Source of the DNA: Mesodorylaimus sp. YZB2_4 | Taxonomy: Eukaryota; Nematoda; Enoplea; Dorylaimida; Dorylaimidae | DNA: 64,000 nucleotides | Direction of reading: 5' to 3' | Assembly (NCBI GenBank): GCA_030248295.1 | Contig: JASANH010000965.1 | Coordinates: forward strand, 186,001-250,000 | In this document: positions 23,433-35,704 of the stretch, in pieces | Numbering within the stretch: position 1 is the first letter of the stretch | How the letters are laid out: each line of letters opens with the position of its first letter | Notes under the pieces: generated by a model | What the model saw: only the letters and a program-made list of their open reading frames with translations | What the model was told of the DNA's origin: nothing | Databases searched by the model: none | Position numbers and translations under genes: made by a program

Positions 23433-25007
23433 TCATCCAGTGACAACATTGGCTAGCGGAATCCAAGACCCGTTGAAAGTCAGCCCACGAAATGGACTCA
23501 GCTCATTGGACGGAGGTCGTGAGTCAAGGATCAATGGCGAAGGTGGCTGCCAGTCGACCCTTGATCGTTTCCTCGTTACACCTGTGGCCGTACACACCAC
23601 TTCGCTGATTATACCATTCGCACCCCATTCGTTATTATAGGTTCGAGATTCGAGATTCAAGCAAACATAATTACTATTTTTCGTATTTCCATTACTGAAG
23701 CGATGCATTTTCAATCGATTTCGCCATGAAAAATAGAAAAACGAATTTGTAGCCCCATCGATGACGACCAACAAATTAGCTAAATCGACGAGAAATTTTA
23801 GAGTTTTCGAAGCATCACTTTCTTCGTGCTCGAATATTTGACGATCCACCGCCAATTCTACGATATTTACTACGACTGGGAGGGAATAAAAGCACAGAAA
23901 CTTTATAGCTATCAAGGTTAGCATGACATCGGCGTATCGAGAATTCGACGAAGAGCTCGTGCTCGATGCTGTGCTGGCGCTCGATGCAGCAGCGGCCAGG
24001 TTAATCCCTGATCGATTCTCCAAACTACTCGTGGTCGGTTTTCGAAATCGAGCTCTTCTACGATCGGATTCTCGAACAACACAGACGATTTTGATGGTCA
24101 GCAGGAGAATGACAGTGAACGGTACGATAGAAACGAACACGCAGTTGGCCAATACCCGATATAGAAATTGATAGTAAAAATTATTGCGCATGGCTGAGGA
24201 TTGTAATCGATAATGAGGATAAGATCGATTATTTTCGATGGCTGATTCGGCTGCATTATCCATCGGTGTGGTACTGATATGTGGCTCGGGATAATCGGCC
24301 GATTCGCTCGTGAATGTCATTTCGAAGAGTAAGGGCGAATTGTATAAGAGTACCAACAGACTCAACAATGTGCACACGAGTTTAGCACGACGTCTCGGCG
24401 ATGAAAGGCGACTTTGAAGCGGCCGACTAACAGCCGCCCATCGCTCCAATGTTAAAGTCAATGCTAACCATACATTGGCACACACGCAGCAATTACCGCA
24501 CAAATAGCCGACCAAATAAGCGATATCGAGCGTGTGCATGAGATCAGCCGAAAGAGGTCCTTGGCTGGCCAACAGGGCTGGAATGCAATTGAAGAGAACA
24601 GTGGCTACGAGAAGACCAGTGTTCCAAATGGCGAATGTCATGAGATAATAATAAAACGCTTGGCGTCTTCGCACTCTCAATTTCGGTCCATCGCAACAAT
24701 GCACCGATAGCACAACTGCCGTGTTTCCTACCGTGCCGATGATGACCAGAATCAGACTGAGAACACCATTCATCCAGAATGCCACCGAGTCGTGCAGATT
24801 CGAATCGTTCCTTGAACACGTGCTCTGACATGGTTCCATATCTGAGTCAACGACTGGGTCGGAGTCCACCGACTGTATGGCGTACTCGGTATCGTCGTCT
24901 ACTCCGTCCATGCTTGATGTACGGTACGGTAGGGAGACAGGAAAGGTGTGTCCGCCCGCGGGCCGGGTGTCACGCGGCGAAGAATAGGTCTGGAGAAAAC
25001 GGATCAA
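23433..25007 (-). CDS. Class A (rhodopsin-like) GPCR, FMRFamide-receptor-like, single exon
   Basis: Up to 524 aa; a second in-frame ATG at residue 33 (MDGVDDDTEYA) may be the true start. Seven hydrophobic segments: TM1 with the conserved Gly-Asn pair in IIGTVGNTAVVL; TM2 YYYLMTFAIWNTGLLVATV; TM3 ending in ERW, the DRY-motif equivalent, within LTLERWAAVSRPL; TM4 TLLSLLVLLYNSPLL; TM5 VSIVPFTVILLLTIKIV; TM6 MLTLIAIKFLCFYSLP; TM7 with NSFFYFSWR in place of NPxxY. The extracellular N-terminus has an NDS glycosylation site. The third intracellular loop contains a long Ser/Ala run. The pattern is that of invertebrate neuropeptide receptors of the FMRFamide/myosuppressin type. The ligand cannot be named. 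The lack of introns is unlike every other confident gene here. Confidence 0.9.
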   Translation of the reverse strand: MIRFLQTYSSPRDTRPAGGHTFPVSLPYRTSSMDGVDDDTEYAIQSVDSDPVVDSDMEPCQSTCSRNDSNLHDSVAFWMNGVLSLILVIIGTVGNTAVVLSVHCCDGPKLRVRRRQAFYYYLMTFAIWNTGLLVATVLFNCIPALLASQGPLSADLMHTLDIAYLVGYLCGNCCVCANVWLALTLTLERWAAVSRPLQSRLSSPRRRAKLVCTLLSLLVLLYNSPLLFEMTFTSESADYPEPHISTTPMDNAAESAIENNRSYPHYRLQSSAMRNNFYYQFLYRVLANCVFVSIVPFTVILLLTIKIVCVVRESDRRRARFRKPTTSSLENRSGINLAAAASSASTASSTSSSSNSRYADVMLTLIAIKFLCFYSLPVVVNIVELAVDRQIFEHEESDASKTLKFLVDLANLLVVIDGATNSFFYFSWRNRLKMHRFSNGNTKNSNYVCLNLESRTYNNEWGANGIISEVVCTATGVTRKRSRVDWQPPSPLILDSRPPSNELSPFRGLTFNGSWIPLANVVTG

Positions 25008-28000
25008 GTCAGGATAGGATGCTGCGCCGACTAGGGACGATTAAATGTGATAATACTAACTAGAAAAAGGTGAGGCATACTATGTTCGATGGCTATATTA
25101 GCTAATTTACAGCAGATCAAAAGCTGCTGGCTTTGTCGCGTCAGAATCGGGGTGTTACCTTGACTACGGTAGGGGGCTGTGCTGATCGTGATGGCACGCG
25201 GTTGACGTCATTTATTCATCTGAGCAGATGTCTTCAACGCCAATATATTTCATCGTGGTCTTGCTTTGGTGATCTGTCATGATCTCGAATGCACTGCACT
25301 TTCCTTTGTGCACCTGTAATAAAAAACCGCCTTTATTTTTCCTTTCAATGATTTCCTGAATTATTGCGAACCTATCAGCACCGAACAAGGCATTCGCGAA
25401 GAGGCCTCAATCTAGGTAAAGATAGTCACATAAAAGTAGGGCGAGGTCTGGCATTGAAAGGATGGACCATTATGTAAGTACAGAGGTCTGCAATGCCAGA
25501 GGCGCAAGAGCAAGTTTAGGGGCCATAAATGGATGTTTGAGCTCGAACTCCAATTGGTTCATAATTTAGAAAAATCTTAACGAAATCTTTGGGGACTAAT
25601 AGAGGACAAGACAGGGGATTAAAGTTTTGCAAAATTAGAAAATTCTGCGAAGTCCCGATAAATCCTTGGCAACGGACGGGTATGTGTGCCAAGGCCATTA
25701 ACAGGCGTAGTCCTAAGCTTATATCAAAGTCGATGCTTCCATTATTTGCACCGAAATATACCCTTCTTATTGAAATTCCAGAGGACCCGTGCGTATTTAT
25801 ATAACTCTGGTTTTTAGCCAATAAAAAGGATGTAGCGGATTGAAAGAAGAACGCTAGCAAAAAAAAAATCGCTCCTCAAAAGACTTCATCATGACAAGAG
25901 AGGACAGGCATGACAAAGGGCAATAAGATTCAATTTCGCCTTGATCGGCACGATAACTATCGAGACTAGACGACCATGAAAGGACGCTCTACACTGATAA
26001 GACCAATTAGGGAGACACAGACGGATCAAGTATCAAGTTTTGATTAGATCAAATTACGAGTGGATTTTCTCGTACATCAAGGGTGAGCACAAAGCTGGAT
26101 TCGAGTGCAAAAACGGGACGAGAACAGTTAGCACTTGAGATTGCGCGTGGCAGAGGTCCAGTCGTAAGTTCATTGGGTCAAACTGTAAGCACAAAACCTT
26201 TGGAGAAAGGCAAGGCTAAAACTTCCTTTTAGAATCCAAGCATACCAAAATCAGTTTATTGTATGCGTAAAACGGAGCACGTCTGGTCGTGTAGGGTCGC
26301 TATAAACATTTCCTTCCGTCTCGAAAAATAGCTAGACCTCGAGTCCCTATTTTCAGCCTCTCCACATACCCGTCCCGCCTCTATAGACACGGTTTGTGTT
26401 TCCCATCTATGAGCGCGATAGAACAAAGCAAGTAATCTGAGGTTGTTGGACACCTATGATCAAGCGTTGAGTTTGGGGACAGACTTCGAACTTCACTAAT
26501 TGCATGAATAATTTTAATCAAAAGAGATGACACGATCGGCATACTTGGTCGAGGTAAATCAGGCGCGATGGAGATGGCAGCATTCATCAAATTTCATTAT
26601 GCTCATCAAAGACGTTGTCTTCTTTGTCGCATTGACGCATAGAGGAGGCTGCGGACGGTCGTCCCTACACGATGTACCTGGTACCTCCTCGTGCCTCTGC
26701 ACTAATGTAACAGGTACAGTATAGAACAAACCAAACCTGGAACAGCTCTGTTGGTTCGGCCAAGGTACCCCATGCAAGAACCAATACTCATCGAAAAATC
26801 AGTCTTATCACCGTCACGATTTCCCGACAACGTCAATGCCTGGAGCGATGAGGCGTGGTCTCTGATGCATATCTATATAATCAATATTGCACCCCGTCCG
26901 CGGGAACAATGATGACAAGGGAAATGACAGAGAGGTATGTACTATAATTGGCGCCAATGACAGCTGACGACGGGGTAGATAGTAGGAAAAAGAGAAAAAA
27001 GCTCGAAGACTTTTTTGATTCTGTACCATGAAAAGACTCTGAAAACGTATAAAGAAAGAGTAGGTAGGATAACCTGTTGTCTTCAAGGATGGCTGCGTGC
27101 TTTTTTCGAAAATTTCATCAGAAAATTGACGCAAGATTTTGCGTTGACGTCAAACAAGGAGTGTCAGTATAATAAACAGCTCACGGATTACATAAGCCTT
27201 TTTCGAAAACTAGTGGAAAAACAACGAACATTTCCTTGCCAGACTTCCTTGGAACCTTTTTCGAATAATTTCATTTCGCTTGAAGCTTAGACGCTTGGTT
27301 GAATTTCCTAACCTTTGAATTAAGCAGAGCAGCCGCTGGAAATGAAGGCAGTCTCTATGAAACACCTGTAAAGACGAAACGCGACGGCAATGACGCAACG
27401 GCAAATGGAGATGGCTGTGTTGAGGAACAGACCATGCTTCATTACGGATGTCATTATGCGCCACAATGCTTGCTCATTTGCAAATGCCATTCACATATTT
27501 GGCCAGGTATCTCAGATAGGATCATAGAGCATTGTCCTTGCGGCTCATGATCTCCAAAGCTGGTGGTCTACAGTATCTTTTTCCTTATGCTCATTTTACA
27601 ACAATTAATCCTATCTCGAAATTTCAAACCTCCCTCATAAACTCACCTATACCCCGAACCCCCAATCAGGCCATGCTGGTTAACCTGGCTCTATATGCTC
27701 GATTCGAATTCCACACGGGCTCGTGATTAATCTTAACAGCTCCGTCAGTTTCATTTTCGTCAGCATAATGAAATGCGGCGTAATGTGATTAGGAATGTCG
27801 CGGCGAGGTGTTTTGGGATCAGCTTTACGAGTGGGCTTACGCAGAGGCGGTGCTCGAATTAATGACTCGCCGAGCCAATGGGAATGGTCATTGCGGGAAA
27901 TTAGTATTTAATGACGACATAAAGCTAGATGGTCTGGACTCAGCTATAGTCTCCGTTCGGGGGGTGTACTATGGATGAGCATAAACACTCATAAAAGATT

Positions 28001-28652
28001 GACTCGTCCACAATATTCGATTCGTAGCGAATCAATACGCGTAATAACTATTCGTAAAATATTCACTTTCTTTGCCTTTCAGCAATGCACTTTCAAAGTA
28101 TGCCAGAAAAACCAAGTTCTTTTCTTACATAAATCGCGCACTTACATTTTAATGTGCACACCAAATAAGCATGAATATCTCTTCTCCCAGAAGCACGCCA
28201 TGCAAATCGCACATACTATCTAAGCCAATGCAATATGCTCGAGCAGTGCCGCACGACAAGCCAGTCATAAGGGCCCATATTACACATAAGATTAAACTTA
28301 ACCATAAAATCGAGGCTTGCACAAGATCATAAGCCTGCCGAGCATTTATTCTTGGGGACATTGCAAGCGAACGAATAAATGCGCCAAGTTTCCGAGTCAA
28401 GACAGACTAGTCATACTGCATACAGTACGCTGCTGAGCATGCTCCAGCAAAGGGACTGCTCTTAATTGCAGAAGGATTCAAACTAATAAACACCGAGACT
28501 AATGAACAAAAAGACAAAACGGCAAGCAAAAAATTGCAAACAAGGTTTAAAGCTGAAAAAGTGCAATAGGAATTTTTGTTGAAGAAGTCCAGATATGGAC
28601 GCATGCATTTGCCATAAATCCGAGAATGGCGATGATGGTGGCGAATTAAGTA
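25008..28652. other. Gene-poor intergenic region between the GPCR and Pax2/5/8
   Basis: Only short, overlapping ORFs occur, without splice-compatible partners or motifs. A 114-codon minus ORF at 25516-25860 shares its space with a plus ORF and was not accepted. The region adjoins a developmental gene and could hold regulatory DNA; nothing in the sequence proves it. Confidence 0.5.
28345..28350 (-). terminator. Candidate poly(A) signal of Pax2/5/8
   Basis: AATAAA on the minus strand, 303 bp beyond the Pax stop codon. Confidence 0.4.
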
Positions 28653-31600
28653 TCAGTTGGGACCAGGATAATAGGAGGCTCCTGAAAGTAGGATGGAAAA
28701 TGAGTGACCAGGGCAGTCCAACACAGCATTTGTTGTACCTGTCAAGAATGCCCCAGCTCCTGCAGTTCTTATGCCCGACGTCCACGGGTGTGCTGGAGCG
28801 GCGGCGAATTGGCCATAGGTGGAATAGTAATCACCGGGTGGTGGCATGAAACCGGGCGATGAGAAATTCCCAGCTGCTGCAGGTCCACCAGCGAACAGAT
28901 GCTGAGTTGACAAAACAGCAGCCGCAGTGGCTGGCGGAGTCGACTTGGCATTCAGGTGCAACTGATGCTGTTGAGGGTTTGGATGGAGTAAATGCAATGT
29001 GGACTTGGACGAAGTTACTGCATCTGGGCTCGAATCCGACGACGATGCCACAGTCGGGGAACTGACATTGGACAAGACATCAGCTAGAAAGATACAGTCC
29101 TACTGTACTATGTGCCAGGACTGGTTCAATGATCGATTAGGCCTGTATCTTTTTGAGCTGGTGCTTCTAAGCACTGCCCCTCTGATGCCATATATCTATC
29201 AATACCGAATAACCTTGTCTAATTATATGCATCCCCGGTCACTGACCAAAAATGGCACAGGCGCCAGGCAGTCTAGCGTAAAACGAGGCGGGGTGAGCAT
29301 TTTGAAAAAGTTGTGTATACGACGAGGTCATAGACAGTGATTGGAGAATGGTGCCTGGTTGGCCATTAGTCGTTTCCGCCCATTCGCCCGTTTACGGCAG
29401 CTGCTCCACTACAATACTTCCGAAAGGAGAATTGATGGACGGATGTGTAGAAAGGCGCGTTCACTTGGCATTTTTTCTCATTCACCAAATTCGAGTAAAA
29501 ACGAGTACGGTCGTCTCGAAAATACGGCCTCGAGGCATAGAGGGGAAACGAACGTAGGTTTTGTCAACGAGGTCGTAGAGGAGACTAAAGTTTTTTGCTC
29601 AAATTCATCAACGTCTGTCCAAGTGGACTAGGCTGGCGGACGATGGACGCTAGGTCGTGGTCGTGCGCTCGTTTCCTAATCTCATTCAAAAGTGACAGGG
29701 CGGAAAATAAATACACATAAAATATATCCTATCTTTCCTTGTAAACCTGAGATCACGCACGAGCGACGCCTTTCTTGCAGACGACCGCGTTTAGTGAACG
29801 ATATCGGAAACTATTTCGGCCTCCTCCTTCGCACAGAAGTAACTAGGCGATTGAGGAGTCGCTCATCAAAGGCCACGATTCGATTATTCGACCTCGCCTA
29901 TGATCAAATACGGCAGCCAGCACACAATCCATAAATGACACCATTCTTTTTCCTAAAGTGTGAGGAGGACGGAAATGGTAAAAATCTTTTAGCCCCATTC
30001 GTAGACTAGGAGGTAGAGTGGATGAATGAGGTGCCGACTTGACACGTCCTTGCATTGCCAGTGCTATTCATAAAAGGCGGCCGTCAAAGCAAATTGAAAG
30101 GAAGGCCTGCGAAAAAGTTTTATTTCAGTAAAAAAAGGTTTTTGTAAACGGCCAAGAGTCACACTCAATCAGCTTCGTCTCTACGGCTCATTTCCTTCCA
30201 GCCAGTCCAATCATACAGCGAGGACGCCGGAAACGAATTCGTCAGTCGTTTCCGCTCGATTGTGTCAAACGTCTACCTTTTCCGAGACGAGTGATCACCC
30301 ACCATCCAACATTTATCCAGGCTCAAAACTAGCAACCATACGATTCGTGCTTTAAAAATGTTCAATGCCCCAAAAAAGGGGCGAGTTAGGAAAAGTGTGG
30401 AGAATGAGCATTTTGGACAATGTTTCTTTTGTCAACAATTTAAAAATTGTACGCGCCTACAAAAGCATCGAGCTGGAAAAGCCTCGGGACGACAACCTCG
30501 ACTGATGCTCAAAAATGAAATGAGGCCGAGCGGCGGATGTCGAGGTGCTGTTGACTGTCGATCTGGGCCGGAAACGACGCATAACTCGATTCGGTGCTAG
30601 GCCTCTACTGTAAGGGCTAGCATGAAAATTGTGGCAAAAACACATTCATCCACAGTCGACAGGGGTTTTATAATTGATCCGAGCGAGGGTGTATGCGATG
30701 AAAAGGGGCATCGAGTAAAGCCGTACGAGGACGTAAACATCAACTGTCTGTCTGGACCGTGGAGTACAGTAAGCCCCGAAGTAGACCACTCAAGGATTTG
30801 CTTACTGAAGGCCGACCCGTGGCCGGATGTCGACTGGAATTCTGTGCTGGCCTTGTTCATACTGTTCGTGAACATAACGGCGTTGTTAGATCGAGCGATG
30901 GCTGATGGATCACAAGCATTGAAGTTAGCTGTCATGTAAGCGGCTGCGAACGAGTCCATTTGTGGCTGCTGGGTCTCCGATTTGACCTTGTTCAACCACA
31001 TCTAAAAAGGGAATTCATGCAGGTTAGATTTGGCACTGGGGAAATGATTCTTACTTGCTGCTGGTGATTTTGTTGATCGAATAGAACTGAATCGCCGTAA
31101 CGATAGAAGGGGACTCGAGCATCTGCTAAGAATTTTCAAATCAACGCATTCTACCGCCAATTACATGAAGCTATGCTTACCGTAGGCTGTCGGCTTGTTA
31201 GCTTGGCCCTTGCCATTATGGCCAGAGTTCACGTCCAAAAGTGGTTGACCAGCTACGGCTGAAGCAATGCCTAATAGGCCACTGATCGAATAGGGACCCA
31301 CTGAGGCTGCTCCAGTTCCAGCTTGTCCCACGTTCGAGCCGGCCCCAACCAAAGCCGAAGCCGGAGGAGCGTGCGCGATCACTGAAGTAGCATTGGATGC
31401 TTGTTGGTGTACGGCCGATGGAACTGGTTGCTGCTGTTTGTTAGATTGATGCTGAGTATCTTGCTGAGTGCCATTGCCACCGTTCGGAGTCGTACGAGCC
31501 ATGTTGTTCTGATGGCCCATCATTTGCGACTCGTCATGTTCACCTTCGTCATCAGTGGGAGAATGTTGGGACGAATTACAGCTCAGCTCGCGTGCACGCT

Positions 31601-33631
31601 CTGCTGCTTTGTTACGTACGATCCTAAAAACGTGAAAAGGCTTTTGGAACGCAATCCAAAATGTGACAGTATGGCAAGGCTAAAGTACTGCGGAAACACT
31701 CTAAAAGCGTAAACCTGTCCTTACCTATTAATACTAGACACACTGGGCACACTATCTTGATCACAAATATGATCCGCCAATAATCGATCTCTGATCTCCC
31801 AAGCGAACATGGTCGGGTTATTCTTTTTGTATCGGGCTATGGCATCGACGACTTTTGGTGTGGCGACTTTCGGTTTCGAACCCCCAATCACGCATAAAAC
31901 GAACAAAGAAAACGTTATCGCTCGGAAAAACAGTTGATGATAAGCTATCTATAGAACAGAAGAATAATTGGGTGGGTTACCTGGTTTGATCGAGCCTGTC
32001 TCATAGTATCTAAAAAACAAAAACTGGGTGTGAGAGAAAGAAAATACAAAAATCAAGGATGGGTTTTTAGGATAGGCAAACACCAAAGCTTAATTGAAGC
32101 ACAAAGAGCTCTAAATCGGTGTGTGTACAAATAGATCTGTCCGAGGGTGTCTCCCTGATTAGGCTCGGAGTCTGGATGTCTGATTTGCTCTTTAGACAAT
32201 TCACACATGGCTTGTTTCCAGAAGCCAGCTAATGGAGAAAGAGAGCGAAAGGCGATCATCGCTTCACGCCCACACTGCGGCCCCGTGAACGTGTCTACTT
32301 ATCAACGCGCCAACGAATTTAGCTCGTCCGATTCGGGCTCGCATCGCCGACCGTCCATTACGGACACGCTAGGTGGTCCGCATTTGTGCAAATTGGTCTC
32401 AGATACGCCCAGTATACAAAAACAATTCTTGTGTGGACAGCTCATTTCCTTGTTTTCTCAAAGAATGCTATCTGAGAAACTGACTCGTCGTGGGAGTGAT
32501 AAGCAGACACGTTAACAAGGGTACTCCTGGATAAGAAACACGCGAAAATGGTCTACAGGACTAACTGGATTCGAATCTACCAGGGAGGGTCCTACTGTAG
32601 CGTTAGGGACATATGCAAGTCTTACCTTCCCAATATTTTCGAGACACATCCATGCGAGACACGTAACTGTCTGGATATGTCGCAAGGGCGTACTCCTTCT
32701 TGGGCCATTTGGATAATCTTCTGTCGTACGTAATCGGGTAACGGACGACCGTTGACGAACACTCCGCCCAACTGATTGACACCTGTATGACCTAGACAGC
32801 GTATGATAACAGTCGGTCGCGCTCTGCTCACTTATATTCCACATTCACACGGTCACACGCATACAGACCAGAACTTGGGAGGGGTACTGTAACCGCATTC
32901 CCACCCTCCGTGTTTTGGATGAATGAGGACAGACAGGAGAGGGCATTGATAAGACGATGGATCCGGCGGGTCGAAGAATATCACCACCACTCACCCAGAG
33001 AGAACCAATAGGACTTCAAGTCCCCGTACAGACTCTCGACCGAAGACGCGTTGAAGGGGATCATGTGGCCTCAGACAATGCGACACCCGTTACAAGTGAT
33101 AAGGTGATAAGAGTGGCTTATCGTGCTGCCAAGTTGCCAAGTCGTGTTTTCGGACGACTAGCGGGTATGAGCTGGAAGGGCACTTGTACGAGTCGAGTCG
33201 AACCGAGTGTGGGAGCGGACTGATGGCGAGTGGAAAGAGGAGATGACCATTGGATGGGCGGAGAGGTTGACACGGTGTCGAGGGAAATTCGATTTGCTGC
33301 CCTAGCACTTAAAAGCCATCCGCCTGACTGATTTCGACACCGACCGAGGCACAAGCGACAATAGTAATTAAATCAAGCCTGACCGGTCTTGTAAGCTTAG
33401 GCGCAGCAACTAGGATGCTTGACGGGGTGGGTGCCGAGGGGTGCGATTGCGCTCTATTGCTTCCATTCTACAATCCACTCTGACAATAGGAGGCAGGCAA
33501 AGAAAGACGTTTGACCACTCGCTCGCTCCTCTCCTAAGCCTGTAGAATGGTAGGGGCTTACTTTTACACGAATAATAATCCATCATGTTTGGATTGGTGA
33601 ATCGTTGATGATGCGGGTAGAGACCGTCCAT
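28653..33631 (-). CDS. Pax2/5/8 paired-box transcription factor
   Basis: Sequence-specific nuclear regulator of organ and neural patterning. Exons in transcript order: 33562-33631 (first coding exon, [11 protein letters not shown]), 32626-32791, 31981-32009, 31725-31920 or 31893, 31181-31623, 31055-31125, 30806-31001, 28739-29083, 28653-28681; about 505-514 aa. The paired domain is nearly complete: [66 protein letters not shown] and [20 protein letters not shown]. The octapeptide YSISGLLGI is that of the Pax2/5/8 group. The C-terminal region has a [17 protein letters not shown] segment and ends GASYYPGPN, like the group's Tyr/Pro-rich transactivation tail. No residual homeodomain was found. 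The 1.7-kb intron 29084-30805 may hide a skipped exon. Two more 5' exons with the same phase lie upstream. Confidence 0.92.
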
Positions 33632-34518
33632 CCTCTCTTTTAAAGACGTCCGCCTCTTATTCTTTTTGAAAAAAAAGAAAATTGAAAGAGTCGATTTGGT
33701 CGGTTCTAGCTCAATGGATCGTAGCCTTGCAAATATGTACGAACAGGCTACGCCTATTTGTTGCCCGTGGACACAGTCGACGGCGCGTGCAATCGGACGC
33801 ACCAAACAAGCTGCCGGCCGACGCTAATTCGACGAGTCAAAACGAGCCGGATAGCCCTTTTACGGTAGCAGCCGAGGGTGGCGGCACGAAACCGATGAGA
33901 GAGAGCAGCCGAGACGAGTTTGTCACTCCCGTCCAAAACTTGGTCCGTAGACACCGCCTTCCATACATTCATTGGCCGTCAGTCGGTCCCAGGTCGGTCG
34001 CGCCACCCCTCTTCCATTTAGGATAGGGTACACTCTGACTAGTCACCAGCTGCCTCGCGTCCCCGTCCTCGCCCGTTTTACTATTCAACTCGGCCGCGTC
34101 AATGCTGGTTGGAGATGGGTTACTGTAACCGCTCATTGAAAAAGCCAGGATAGTCAAGGGGCAATTAATAATTGCGTGTTGAAACAAAGTTAGTTCGACA
34201 TCGACTTGAACAAAGCCTCAAAATAGGACTTTGTATTTTTTACACTTGACAAAACGAAGTTGACGAGGTTTCAAGGGGAAAAAGAGGGGCTGTTTGGCAC
34301 AAACATGCGACAATTATAAGAACGATGGGGGCCAGAACAAAACAGGGAGCCGATTGAAGGCCGCTGAACAATTAGATTTCGTTCAGTGATAAAGCTGGTG
34401 ACAAGAGTAATGGATAACTGCAGCACCGAGTATGGTAGGACTCTGACTAGGGAATGAGACACGTTCGCACAACCCGACTTACCAACCTACTCGAACCAAT
34501 AAAAAAGGGCTCACTTAC

Positions 34519-34861
34519 GCTCAGAGCTAGCTTCATGGTTAGCCCAAGCGTGGTGCTTCCATGTCGAATGTGTTGAGAGCAGAGTGAATCGAGGAGGGTG
34601 TGATTGAAAAGTGGTCTGCACAGTTTTGACTGGAGTACAAATTTGGCATAGACGCCACGCATCCGCGGCTTCGGTCAAACTTGTAGTGGCCACAGGCAAA
34701 GGAGCGTAGCCGCCAGCCCATTCTGACACACCGTGCACTTGGCTAACCATGCGATGGGAGGAGGATGGGCATGGTTTAGTACCTCCACCCGGACCATGCT
34801 CCAATGTCGGTGGTTGGTGTTGGCAAGATGACCACGAACGCTGCACCAAACTGTTGGCCAT
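34519..34861 (-). CDS. Candidate alternative 5' exon of Pax2/5/8 (A)
   Basis: An open frame from ATG 34861 encodes 114 residues starting MANSLVQRSWSSC and ends at a strong donor (C, then GTAAGTGAG) in phase 1. That is the phase needed to join 32791. It would give a long, His/Ser/Pro-rich N-terminus. The reading is compositionally odd, so it may be a 5' UTR exon. Confidence 0.35.
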
Positions 34862-35547
34862 TATTTCCCCAACAGGATGGATTTTTCGAGTGCAAATGTG
34901 AACAAGTCGACCCGGCGACCGGGCGGTGATCGAAGAAGCAGATAGGAAGAAAGTCGACAGATATGAACGTGGCTCGAGATAAGCTTACTACAAGCCCTAT
35001 TCACAACAAACACGATTGGCTCGTCGACAAAGTTTTTTCTACAGCCAGTACCACCACTTCGGACTTGTACAGTCAGTCAACGAATCTGTTTTCCATGTGA
35101 ATTTGAAAGAAGAAAAAAGCCCCGATGCTAAAGGCCGATTGGGTTTTGGTTGGAGTAGGGTCAATTTATTTGCAAATGATGCCACAGCCGACCCAACTAT
35201 ACCAACTAAGGCAGGCCAGGTAGACAAGTTAGGAATTGTAGTGGAAAGAAGCAGGACGGCAGCGAAACGGATTTATTCAAAGCCAGACACGGCCTGTTCA
35301 TCATCATGTATTCTATAGGAGCGCTTATTGTCCACTCAGGTAACCAAGTGGAAAATGTGGGGTTTGGCTACGAATTTAATGAACACGGCCGAACAGGTGA
35401 GAGGTATGATGGGAGTAAGGCACGTGAAAAGAGCGTGAGGGTAGCAGTAAGTAAGGGAAGAGGAAGAGTCTCTGCAGTCCCTTTGGACCCCACTGTGGTC
35501 TCAATTGCCGTTCACAAACATAACCACTCCCAAGTCCATCAACTTAC

Positions 35548-35704
35548 GTTTCTTTTTTATCAATTCTTCAGCAGTCATTGGAAAACTAGCAAATCGAAAT
35601 GGTTGCATAGCACAGCCATTCTGCAAGCCGGAAGCATTCTGATTGTGACCAGTGGTCGAAATAGACAATACCCCGTTGATGGTCATGTTGCCATTGTCCA
35701 TAAT
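35548..35704 (-). CDS. Candidate alternative 5' exon of Pax2/5/8 (B)
   Basis: It is bounded by an acceptor (GGTTTCAG) and a strong donor (GTAAGTTG) in phase 1, and encodes MDNGNMTINGVLSIST through PMTAEELIKKK. Codon make-up looks genuine. It can join the paired-domain exon at 32791. Alternatively it belongs to an unseen neighbouring gene. Confidence 0.45.
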
